Shown here: positions 1-5,169 of the stretch, piece by piece
Layout: each line of letters begins with the position of its first letter
Position numbering within the stretch: position 1 is the stretch's first letter
Assembly (NCBI GenBank): GCA_036378295.1
Contig: DASUWS010000038.1
Location: 1-10,433, forward strand
From: DAHUXT01 sp036378295
GTDB taxonomy: Bacteria > Chloroflexota > Ktedonobacteria > Ktedonobacterales > JADMIN01
Direction of reading: 5' to 3'
Length of the DNA stretch: 10,433 nt
Position numbers and translations under genes: made by a program
The notes under the pieces: generated by a model
What the model was told of the DNA's origin: nothing
The model's input: the letters and a program-made list of their open reading frames with translations, nothing else
Database searches by the model: none

Positions 1-78
1 TGGGTTGTCGCGACGATCATTCTGGGGCTGAACCTCTTCCTGATCGCGCAGACGTTCGGCATCCAGGTACTGCATTGA
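1..78 (+). CDS. C-terminal end of a membrane transporter, probably NRAMP family (partial)
   Basis: Only the last 25 codons and a TGA stop are in the window; the frame is open from base 1. The peptide is one hydrophobic segment (WVVATIILGLNLFLIAQTFG) plus a short tail ending VLH. An Asn in the middle of the final helix, in an LNLFL context, resembles the last transmembrane helix of NRAMP-type divalent metal carriers, which is why I suggest that family; a fragment this short cannot prove it. The TGA appears to be contributed by the right end of the adjacent IS605-type element, so the transposon lies exactly on the 3' end of this gene. Any integral membrane protein with a C-terminal helix remains possible. 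Confidence 0.5.
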   Translation, partial: WVVATIILGLNLFLIAQTFGIQVLH

Positions 79-250
79 CACTCCCCACGGCTGAAGCCGG
101 GGGATTCTCGGTTCTCCGCCGCAGCCTACGCCACGGCTCCCCGAAGGGCCTGCCCGGCCCTCTCTATGTTCTTCGCGGCGTTGTGATCTCGATGCAGGCT
201 GGTTCCACATTCCGGGCAGCTATGCCAGCGAACGGACAAGCCTTTCTTGA
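75..250 (-). ncRNA. Probable omega-RNA (right-end guide RNA) for TnpB
   Basis: In IS605-type elements a right-end RNA overlapping the 3' part of tnpB and ending at the element boundary serves as scaffold, with the flanking host DNA as guide; this is established for ISDra2 and relatives. Here the tnpB stop lies at 126 and the element continues to about 75 with a strong hairpin at 83-103. The guide would be read from 74 downwards and begins TGCAGTACCTGGATGCCGAA, the 3' end of the transporter fragment. The 5' boundary at 250 is only a nominal value; I cannot see where the RNA starts. Confidence 0.45.
83..103 (-). repeat. Right-end hairpin of the IS605-type element
   Basis: On the plus strand CCCC (83-86), an unpaired A, then CGGC (88-91) pair across a TGAA loop with GCCG (96-99) and GGGG (100-103). 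It has the same layout as the left-end hairpin at 1748-1769 (same loop, same unpaired position). In this family such imperfect hairpins are the TnpA binding sites. It would also be the 3'-proximal stem of the omega-RNA used by TnpB. Confidence 0.8.
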
Positions 251-1268
251 CCACAACGCCACAGCCAGAGCAGGTCTGACTGGTGTAGGCAGGATTCACC
301 GCGACGACTCGCTTCCCGGCGCATGCTGCCTTGAAAGCGAGGATGGCGAGAAATCCGCTCCAGCCCGCGTCTTGAATCGACTTGGCGAGATGGTGGTTTT
401 TCACCATGTTGGCGACCTGCAAGTCCTCATGATAGATCGTGTCGTACTGCTGAACCAGTTGGAGCGCCGTCTTGTGGTGGAAGTCTGTGCGTTGGCGCTT
501 CACCGTCTGATGCGCTTTGGCCAGCAGTCTCACCGCCTTGCGCCTGCGATGGCTCCCCTTCTTCCGGCGTGAGACCCGCCGTTGTGCCGTCTTCAAGCGC
601 CGCTCTGCCTTGCGGTAGCAGCGCGGATGGTGAATCATGGTACCGTCGGCAAGGGTGGCAAACGATTCCAGACCAACGTCTATCCCTGTCTCTTGCCCGG
701 TTGGTGCAAATGGTTGTGTCGGCACGTCCGCACACGAGATGCAGACATACCAACCGTCGGCTTCTCGGCTGATGGTGACGGTTTTGGGGGCACCCTCAAT
801 CGGACGTGACCAGCGAACAGCTACGCGTCCGATTTTCGAGAGTACCAGGAAACCGTTATCCAACCGCGCACCGTTGTCATATTGGGGGTAGGTGAAACTG
901 TTGAAGCGGTCACGTCCGTGAAAACGGGGATAACCGGGGGTCTCGCCCGCCTTCATGCGACGAAAGAATGCCTGGAAGGCGCGGTCTACCCGCAACACCA
1001 CATCCTGCAACACCTGGCTATGGACTTCGCCGTATTCCAGCATCGCCTCTTTGATACCGGGCAACTCGGCTTTCTGGTGGTAGTAGGTGAGCGAGATACC
1101 ACGCATGTGGTAGGCTTCGCGGCGCTCGCCAAGGGCGGCATTGTAGACATGACGGCAGCGCATCAGGGTGCGTTCAAGCAGCCGCTCCTGGTCTGGCGTC
1201 GGCTTCAACTTGAACTTGAACGTTTTGCGTACCGATGGTGCTGCCTGCTCGTCCATCTGATCTGCCAT
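126..1268 (-). CDS. tnpB: TnpB, RNA-guided nuclease of an IS605-type element
   Basis: The 380-residue protein is full length for TnpB. The N-terminal helix-turn-helix/wedge region has the typical opening (KTFKFKLKPTPDQERLLERT, about residues 15-34). The split RuvC nuclease is complete: Asp197 in GIDVG, Glu281 in YHEDL and Asp361 in HRDHNAAKNI. The zinc ribbon between the last two acidic residues has Cys333, Cys336, Cys351 and Cys354 (CSGCG, CPECG). A basic stretch around residues 220-260 fits RNA binding. TnpB is known to be an omega-RNA-guided DNA nuclease that cuts the empty donor site next to a TAM and so helps retain the element; it is not needed for transposition itself. The start lies 3 nt after the tnpA stop, which suggests translational coupling. 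Confidence 0.96.
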   Translation of the reverse strand: MADQMDEQAAPSVRKTFKFKLKPTPDQERLLERTLMRCRHVYNAALGERREAYHMRGISLTYYHQKAELPGIKEAMLEYGEVHSQVLQDVVLRVDRAFQAFFRRMKAGETPGYPRFHGRDRFNSFTYPQYDNGARLDNGFLVLSKIGRVAVRWSRPIEGAPKTVTISREADGWYVCISCADVPTQPFAPTGQETGIDVGLESFATLADGTMIHHPRCYRKAERRLKTAQRRVSRRKKGSHRRRKAVRLLAKAHQTVKRQRTDFHHKTALQLVQQYDTIYHEDLQVANMVKNHHLAKSIQDAGWSGFLAILAFKAACAGKRVVAVNPAYTSQTCSGCGVVVKKGLSVRWHSCPECGTSLHRDHNAAKNIERAGQALRGAVA

Positions 1269-1271
1269 ACC

Positions 1272-1667
1272 CTACTTGCCCTTTTGGTTCTGCACGTAGC
1301 GTTTGAGCGTTTCCAGTGTGACGCTGCCAGTTGTCGCCACGAAGTAACTATTCGTCCACAGCGAGGGCAACCGCCGCTTGAGTGCAGGGAACTCCTCACG
1401 CAGCGCGTGTGAGCTATACCCCTTGAGCAGCTTCACGAGCCGATGAATGCCGAACTGCGGGTCACAGCCCACGAGCAGATGCACATGGTCAGGCATGACT
1501 TCCATTTCCATGAGGTCCTGCCCCCAGCGTTCAATTTGCTCGGCAAGGATAACCTTGAGCCGTTCATCTATGGGTGGCGTCAACACCTTACGTCGGTACT
1601 TCGGGCAGAACACCACATGATACCGACAGATGTAGACAACATTGGTGTTGCTGCGCATGTCTCTCAT
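1272..1667 (-). CDS. tnpA: TnpA, Y1 HUH transposase of IS200/IS605 family
   Basis: The protein has 131 residues from the ATG at 1667, normal for the family; a longer frame to 1703 adds 12 hydrophobic residues that family members lack, and the ATG at 1658 is an alternative. The opening MRSNTNVVY and YRRKVL motifs are typical. The HUH metal-binding pair is His61 and His63 in PDHVHLLV, and the nucleophilic tyrosine is Tyr124 in LKRYVQNQ. The enzyme acts as a dimer, cutting and rejoining single-stranded element ends at subterminal hairpins. It sits immediately upstream of tnpB in the same direction. All catalytic residues are intact, so this copy looks functional. Confidence 0.94.
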   Translation of the reverse strand: MRDMRSNTNVVYICRYHVVFCPKYRRKVLTPPIDERLKVILAEQIERWGQDLMEMEVMPDHVHLLVGCDPQFGIHRLVKLLKGYSSHALREEFPALKRRLPSLWTNSYFVATTGSVTLETLKRYVQNQKGK

Positions 1668-1720
1668 ACAAGCAGCATACAATAGTAGATAGAAGCGTGA
1701 CAACTATTGGTACTGTTGGC

Positions 1721-1769
1721 GTCGCCTGCGGGCGACAGGGCTTTCATCCCCATGCCTGAAGGCAGGGGG
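1721..1769 (-). repeat. Left-end hairpins of the IS605-type element
   Basis: Two stems lie upstream of tnpA. The outer one at 1748-1769 pairs CCCC and TGCC with GGCA and GGGG around TGAA (plus strand), with one unpaired A, and matches the right-end hairpin at 83-103. The inner one pairs GTCGCC (1721-1726) with GGCGAC (1731-1736) across a TGCG loop. The first is the expected TnpA recognition hairpin; the second may be structural or regulate tnpA. Confidence 0.75.
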
Positions 1770-1905
1770 CTTTCGCCCTAAAAGCTAAAAGCTAACAGAC
1801 ATTGCGGACGTTGCATCTTCTGCGACGCCCGGTGCCCCGAGGCTTCGCACTGCGCTGGTGAGCCTGTTCGTGGAACCATTCGCGCGCTGCTCGCGTCTCC
1901 AGAGA

Positions 1906-1932
1906 AGGAATCAGGCGCTGGACCTGATTCCT
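1906..1932. repeat. Perfect 10-bp inverted repeat upstream of the META-domain gene
   Basis: AGGAATCAGG (1906-1915) and CCTGATTCCT (1923-1932) are perfect reverse complements around CGCTGGA. The repeat ends 26 nt before the ATG at 1959. No T-run follows, so it is not a standard terminator. It could be a repressor operator or a stem in the mRNA leader; I cannot tell which. The rest of 1779-1958 shows no gene, and I see no convincing promoter. Confidence 0.5.
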
Positions 1933-1958
1933 GCCCACAGCATGACAAGAGGAGACGG

Positions 1959-2423
1959 ATGATGAGACGCCGAATGATGCTCGCCACGGCGATAATTGCC
2001 GCCGTAGGGGTCGTAACCCTGATTGCCTTCACGGTGGTACGAGCGAGCGCTGGTCCCACAGTACTCACCGACCACTCATGGACACTCACCCGGCTCGTGG
2101 TAAATGGTCAGGAACAGCCGCTCTCTGAAACGCACCCCGCCACACTGCGCTTCCAATCCCAGACCCACAACATCAGCGGCGGGGGAGGGTGCAATTCGTA
2201 CGGCGCTTCGTATGTCATCGCGGGCAACACACTCCACATCAGCGATATCCGCCTCACTCTGATGGCGTGTATGGATACGCGTGTGATGGAGCAGGAGGCT
2301 AGCTACCTTCAGGCGCTTGGGCATGTGGAGAGCTATCACCTTACCGGTGACACACTGACGCTCGAAAGCGATAGCGGGCACATCGTCATGACATTCAGTC
2401 CCGCGAAGGATACCGGCCAGTAG
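1959..2423 (+). CDS. Exported META-domain (HslJ-like) protein
   Basis: The 154-residue protein starts with a short basic stretch and a hydrophobic segment (residues 7-31) ending ASA, a plausible signal peptide or membrane anchor. The rest is one META domain: an opening W-x-L (HSWTLTRLVVNGQ), GGGGCNSYGASY about residues 69-80, then LTLMACMDTRVMEQE about residues 96-110, and closing beta strands. These are the hallmarks of the family named after META and HslJ. HslJ is an outer-membrane protein linked to novobiocin resistance in E. coli; for most members no biochemical function is known. AGGAG at 1950-1954 lies 4 nt before this ATG and 7 nt before the next ATG at 1962, so the start could be either. 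It appears to be a single-gene unit. Confidence 0.85.
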   Translation: MMRRRMMLATAIIAAVGVVTLIAFTVVRASAGPTVLTDHSWTLTRLVVNGQEQPLSETHPATLRFQSQTHNISGGGGCNSYGASYVIAGNTLHISDIRLTLMACMDTRVMEQEASYLQALGHVESYHLTGDTLTLESDSGHIVMTFSPAKDTGQ

Positions 2424-2517
2424 ACGAGCCAGGGCAAACGAGCAGCGCAATGGCTATCGCGCCTGGTAGCCGTGCGCTGAGCGCCGTTGACATGCGGGCT
2501 ATTGGATACCATGGCGC

Positions 2518-2547
2518 TTGACGAGTGCAAGGAGCCATGCCTATACT
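2518..2547 (+). promoter_or_regulatory. Promoter of the tRNA-Pro gene
   Basis: TTGACG (2518-2523) and TATACT (2542-2547) are separated by 18 nt, a near-consensus housekeeping sigma promoter. Transcription would start near 2554, about 12 nt before the tRNA. The stretch 2424-2517 shows no gene. Confidence 0.75.
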
Positions 2548-2565
2548 ATTCGGGTAGGTCTATTT

Positions 2566-2642
2566 CGGGGTGTAGCGCAGTTGGTCAGCGCGCATGGTTT
2601 GGGACCATGAGGTCGCCGGTTCGAATCCGGCCACCCCGACCA
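2566..2642 (+). tRNA. tRNA-Pro (anticodon TGG)
   Basis: A complete 77-nt cloverleaf including an encoded CCA end. The acceptor stem is CGGGGTG with CACCCCG (2632-2638) and discriminator A2639. The D stem GCGC/GCGC encloses AGTTGGTCA. The anticodon stem CATGG/CCATG has loop TTTGGGA, giving TGG at 2600-2602. The T stem GCCGG/CCGGC has loop TTCGAAT. Pairing is perfect throughout. TGG reads CCA and, by wobble, other proline codons. The gene has its own promoter and a terminator, so it is an independent unit. No integrase or direct-repeat scar is seen next to it. Confidence 0.97.
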
Positions 2643-2691
2643 TTATTGCTCATATGCTATACGTGAGTAGTGACGTTCGAACGTCTGGGGG

Positions 2692-2715
2692 AAGCCTCCC
2701 ATCTGGGGGGCTTTT
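2692..2715 (+). terminator. Rho-independent terminator after tRNA-Pro
   Basis: AAGCCTCCC (2692-2700) pairs with GGGGGGCTT (2705-2713) around ATCT, giving nine pairs with one G-T wobble, followed by T's. It lies 50 nt downstream of the tRNA. A TATACT box at 2718-2723 just beyond it could be the -10 of the next gene, but no good -35 partner is visible. Confidence 0.8.
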
Positions 2716-2822
2716 GCTATACTCCGAATCATGAGAACCATGGTCATTACCGATACCATCCGCACTCTTCCGAACGCGCCTGCACATGGCTCACAAACGC
2801 TGTCGCAATGAGAGGCTTGCCG

Positions 2823-3938
2823 ATGATAGCCGTTGCTGTGCTCATTCTCGTCGTGCTGGCTTTCGCCTGGAATCTGGGCGTCCATTACACGGGCGCGGTC
2901 ATGGGCATGCCTTTTGCCGCCCGGTCCATCGCAGAGCGGCCAGCGCTCGTCCTGATCGGCATCTGTACGATTCTTGGTGCGGCGCTCGCCAGTGGGGGCG
3001 TCGAGACGACCGTCGGCCAGCACATCATCAACGACCAGTATGTGCGTGTGCCTGACGCCATCGTGATCGTGCTGGCGGCAGGGGCGCTGACCATGCTGTA
3101 CAACTACTGGAAGGTGCCGACCTCGACGATTCAGATCCTCGTCTTCTGCGTCGTCGGCACCGGGTTAGCGGGTGGCATTCCTATCCACTGGGACACCATC
3201 GGCAAGCTGGCTATCGTCTGGGTGCTGGCGCCCATCGTCGCCTTCGCGCTGGGCTTCGTCTTCACACGGCTCCTCGATCTCGTCATTCCGCCTGCCGCTG
3301 CTCAGGCAGAGGCGCGGATCCAGCAGGAGATGGAAGAAGGAGCCTTCCCCTCCAAGGGCCAGCTTGCCCAGTGGTTTCCCGGAGTCGCGCTGGCCCGCCA
3401 ACTCCCGCCACAGGTACGCTCCGCTGCCATGCACTCGGCACGATCGTCCGCGGCACTAACGCTCGCGGCGCTGCGCTGGTTGCCTGCGATGCTCGTGGTG
3501 GTGGGTATCTTCGCCTCGTTCGTGCTCGGCGCGAATGACGTATCTAACGCGACGGGCGCCTTCATCCTTACGCACCTCTTCTCGCTCACCATCGCGGGCT
3601 TGCTTGGCGGCGTGGCGATGGCAATCGGCGCGCTCACCTGGGGCCGGCGTATTCTGCGCACCGTCGCCTTCGATGTAGTGAAAATGGATCTGACGATGGC
3701 CAGCGCGGCCCAGGGGGTACAGGCACTCGTCGTGCTGGTCGCTGTGACGCAGGGCTTCTTCACCTCAATGAATCAGGCGCTCATTGGCGCAATGGCCGGG
3801 ACCGGCCTCGCCCGTGGCCGCGAGACCGTGCAACGCAAACAGATCGCCGGTATTTTGCGTGGTTGGGCAATTGGTCCGCTCTCCGGGTTAACGCTGGCAT
3901 TCGTGCTCGAATGGGTGTCGCGGCTCGTCGTCCGCTAG
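2823..3938 (+). CDS. PiT-family (PF01384-like) inorganic anion/phosphate transporter
   Basis: I place the start at ATG 2823 because AGAGG (2811-2815) precedes it by 7 nt and the product then opens with a transmembrane helix; the frame is open further upstream, but that part is not protein-like. The 371-residue protein has about ten hydrophobic segments with a charged cytoplasmic stretch at residues 158-205 separating two halves, as in PiT carriers. The second half has the classic signature LGANDVSNATG (residues 235-245) and FTSMNQALIGAMAGTGLARG. The first half has a degenerate counterpart, NLGVHYTGAVMG (17-28), plus PTSTIQ (99-104). PiT proteins import phosphate with Na+ or H+; sulfate carriers also occur in this fold, so phosphate is the likely but unproven substrate. 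No phoU-like gene is adjacent. It converges with the kinase gene. Confidence 0.87.
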   Translation: MIAVAVLILVVLAFAWNLGVHYTGAVMGMPFAARSIAERPALVLIGICTILGAALASGGVETTVGQHIINDQYVRVPDAIVIVLAAGALTMLYNYWKVPTSTIQILVFCVVGTGLAGGIPIHWDTIGKLAIVWVLAPIVAFALGFVFTRLLDLVIPPAAAQAEARIQQEMEEGAFPSKGQLAQWFPGVALARQLPPQVRSAAMHSARSSAALTLAALRWLPAMLVVVGIFASFVLGANDVSNATGAFILTHLFSLTIAGLLGGVAMAIGALTWGRRILRTVAFDVVKMDLTMASAAQGVQALVVLVAVTQGFFTSMNQALIGAMAGTGLARGRETVQRKQIAGILRGWAIGPLSGLTLAFVLEWVSRLVVR

Positions 3939-3957
3939 CGGGCTGGTTACGCTGCAG

Positions 3958-3975
3958 GTCGCGGCTATTCGCGAC
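3958..3975. repeat. Inverted repeat between convergent genes
   Basis: GTCGCG (3958-3963) and CGCGAC (3970-3975) form a perfect 6-bp stem with loop GCTATT in the 101-nt gap between two converging genes. The position suits a bidirectional terminator, but there is no T-run on either side, so this is tentative. Confidence 0.3.
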
Positions 3976-4039
3976 AGAAGACCATATCACGCCGCCGCTT
4001 CGCTCCCCATCCATACGCAACAGCGGCTTCATGCGCTTC

Positions 4040-4597
4040 TCACTGATCCTGCGCCGGTCGATGAGAACTTTGCTGAGAATGCTTGCGAATATAGCGGAGC
4101 GCTTCGTCGGTGTTCGCCTCTACATCGTCGGCCGCGTCGAGCCTCAACGTTGGCTCAACCCAGGCGGTAAAGGCTTTCTGGCGAGCCTCTACGGCCTCCC
4201 ACGCCACTTCGCTAAAGCCATGGAGGTTTCTGACGCGAGACTCAAGACGCTGTCTATGAAGCGCCCGGTCGCTCATGAATACATCGAGGACTATCAGGGC
4301 GAGGCCATGTCGTTGTGCCAGCTCACGCCAGATATTCTTGCCCTCCTCCTCAGCATTGACGGCATCAATGATGACAGAAGTACCCAGTTTCAACTGCTCG
4401 TTTGCGAGCACGTCCGCGACGAGATACGCGGCCAGTCCAGTCTCAAAACTCCTCGCGATACCAGACTTGATGATGGCCGACTCAATCGGGTCAACCGAAA
4501 AGACAGGGATCTTCAACCGCTGCGCGATGCGCTCGGCAATCGTGCTCTTGCCGCTCCCCGGCAATCCTGACATCACGATGAGGGAAGGCTTGCTCAT
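4040..4597 (-). CDS. Small P-loop (AAA_33-type) kinase-like ATPase
   Basis: The 185-residue protein opens with beta strand SLIVMS and a perfect Walker A, GLPGSGKST (residues 11-19). Strand VIIDAVNAEEEGKNIW (about 75-90) is the second conserved region of AAA_33 small-molecule kinase-like proteins, and LIVLDVFMSD followed by an Arg-rich segment (RALHRQRLESRVR) fits the substrate/lid part. Relatives include chloramphenicol phosphotransferase-like and zeta-toxin-like kinases, but no antitoxin-like gene is adjacent and I cannot name the substrate. The start ATG has only a weak AGG upstream, while a TATGAT box lies 6 nt before it, so translation may be leaderless. It stands alone, divergent from the metal-transport operon. 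Confidence 0.85.
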   Translation of the reverse strand: MSKPSLIVMSGLPGSGKSTIAERIAQRLKIPVFSVDPIESAIIKSGIARSFETGLAAYLVADVLANEQLKLGTSVIIDAVNAEEEGKNIWRELAQRHGLALIVLDVFMSDRALHRQRLESRVRNLHGFSEVAWEAVEARQKAFTAWVEPTLRLDAADDVEANTDEALRYIRKHSQQSSHRPAQDQ

Positions 4598-4603
4598 GGA
4601 CCT

Positions 4604-4609
4604 ATCATA
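4604..4609 (-). promoter_or_regulatory. Putative -10 box of the kinase gene
   Basis: TATGAT on the minus strand ends 6 nt before the ATG at 4597. Transcription starting about 7 nt downstream would begin at the start codon itself, giving a leaderless mRNA. No good -35 is visible; its expected place is occupied by the inverted repeat at 4620-4638. Confidence 0.35.
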
Positions 4610-4619
4610 CCAAACAATG

Positions 4620-4638
4620 AAGCGCTTCTTTAGCGCTT
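4620..4638. repeat. Inverted repeat in the divergent intergenic region
   Basis: AAGCGCT (4620-4626) and AGCGCTT (4632-4638) are reverse complements around TCTTT. It lies 23 nt upstream of the kinase start, in the expected -35 zone, so it could be an operator. It may equally be a small hairpin without function. Confidence 0.35.
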
Positions 4639-4751
4639 TACCGGGGACACGCGTTCGGGTTGCGGGGAACCAGCTCCAAACGAAGCGAGCGGCCCCATGA
4701 CATCCTGGCCAGTCAAACAGTCATGGATTCGCCAACGACTGGTCTTCGGTG

Positions 4752-4757
4752 TATAAT
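4752..4757 (+). promoter_or_regulatory. Putative promoter (-10) of the metal-transport operon
   Basis: A perfect TATAAT box (in GTGTATAATACGG) lies in the otherwise GC-rich divergent region. No good -35 hexamer sits 16-19 nt upstream, so this may be an activator-dependent promoter. Transcription would start near 4764, giving a leader of about 406 nt before the TTG start at 5170. No other strong -10 is visible before the transporter. Confidence 0.5.
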
Positions 4758-5016
4758 ACGGAGAGTCGGATGGATGCGCCTCATCTCTTTTTTGACCACG
4801 GAGCGATCCCGCATGATGCGAGCGAGCTCTGTGTTCGATGTGAATCGCGTCACCCCGACCGCGATGTCATACGGTATGCAGAGACGTCGCTACGACCTGC
4901 CCTCTGACAAGTTCCCTCAGTGATCTCATCACTCTCTTTGGGGTCAGATGCGCGGGTGTTACTCCCGCACAAGTGTGCCAGAGACTGGCCGTGTGCGGAG
5001 AGGAGGACAATGTTCG

Positions 5017-5091
5017 ATGGACGCTGGCTCAAGTAGTCGTAACACATTTTTGTACGCAATCTGCCGCCGCGTTCCGGTTTTGCCAGCCTGA
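5017..5091 (+). CDS. Candidate 24-residue leader peptide
   Basis: An ATG at 5017 follows a perfect AGGAGG (5001-5006) with a 10-nt spacer and opens a 24-codon frame, MDAGSSSRNTFLYAICRRVP followed by VLPA, ending in TGA at 5089-5091, just before the second switch module. The same Shine-Dalgarno could serve an 8-codon frame at 5010 (MFDGRWLK), but its 3-nt spacing is too short. A strong ribosome site followed by a tiny frame inside a structured leader suggests translation-coupled control of the transporter. The peptide has no recognisable family and could be an accident of sequence. Confidence 0.4.
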   Translation: MDAGSSSRNTFLYAICRRVPVLPA

Positions 5092-5117
5092 TAGCGGGCG
5101 TTCCGCGCCCTCCCGCA

Positions 5118-5142
5118 GGCCGACACCTGGAACGTGTCGGCC
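5118..5142 (+). repeat. Perfect 9-bp hairpin before the transporter start
   Basis: GGCCGACAC (5118-5126) and GTGTCGGCC (5134-5142) pair perfectly around CTGGAAC. The hairpin is nested inside the 9-bp stem 5109-5117/5155-5163 that covers the Shine-Dalgarno. It is followed by only four A's, so it is not a terminator. It buries the GTG at 5134, an argument against using that codon as a start. Confidence 0.7.
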
Positions 5143-5169
5143 AAAACAGCATTATGCGGGAGGTGCCCC

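Larger units (their letters stand above)
75..1778 (-). mobile_element. Complete IS200/IS605-family insertion sequence (IS605 type: tnpA + tnpB)
   Basis: On the minus strand the element runs from a left end near 1778 to a right end near 75, about 1.7 kb, carrying tnpA then tnpB in the same direction. Both ends have matching subterminal hairpins with a TTCA loop (read on the minus strand): 1748-1769 at the left and 83-103 at the right. The right end finishes in GTGTCAA, like the TCAA right cleavage site known from IS608. The left end is flanked by TTTTA(G), the likely target tetra- or pentanucleotide. There are no terminal inverted repeats and no target duplication, as expected for single-strand HUH transposition. 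The exact left boundary (1777 or 1778) is inferred. Both proteins keep their catalytic residues, so the element may be active. Confidence 0.9.
4764..5169 (+). promoter_or_regulatory. Long structured 5' leader with two tandem switch-like modules
   Basis: This roughly 400-nt stretch has no protein-like frame apart from a 24-codon leader peptide. Module A: GCGGG (4952-4956) can pair with CCCGC (4964-4968), or CTCCCGCAC (4962-4970) can pair with GTGCGGAG (4993-5000) with one bulged C, enclosing GCCAG/CTGGC (4977-4989). Module B: GCGGG (5094-5098) can pair with CCCGC (5112-5116), or CCTCCCGCA (5109-5117) can pair perfectly with TGCGGGAGG (5155-5163), enclosing a perfect 9-bp hairpin at 5118-5142. 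The last strand contains the transporter's Shine-Dalgarno. The alternatives exclude each other, as in riboswitches and attenuators. It does not match the M-box or yybP-ykoY consensus as I remember them. The first part, 4764-4935, shows nothing I can interpret. Confidence 0.55.

Noticed and set aside
75..572. Plus-strand open frame of 165 codons
   Set aside because: It lies antisense to tnpB, has no recognisable domain, and the opposite strand encodes a complete TnpB.
2566..2642. tRNA as an integration site of a genomic island
   Set aside because: No integrase gene nearby and no partial copy of the tRNA 3' end in the window.
3863..4570. Plus-strand open frame of 235 codons across the end of the PiT gene and the kinase
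   Set aside because: Antisense to a clear Walker-A protein and overlapping the PiT stop; the translation is not protein-like.
4761..4793. Attenuator-like hairpin before six T's at 4788-4793
   Set aside because: Only a 4-5 bp stem (GATG/CATC) precedes the T-run, too weak to call a terminator.
4660..4923. Plus-strand open frame of 87 codons in the divergent region
   Set aside because: No ribosome site, no family resemblance, and the TATAAT box lies inside it.
4764..5169. Known Mg (M-box) or Mn (yybP-ykoY) riboswitch
   Set aside because: I looked for their conserved cores as I remember them and found none; an Rfam covariance search would settle it.
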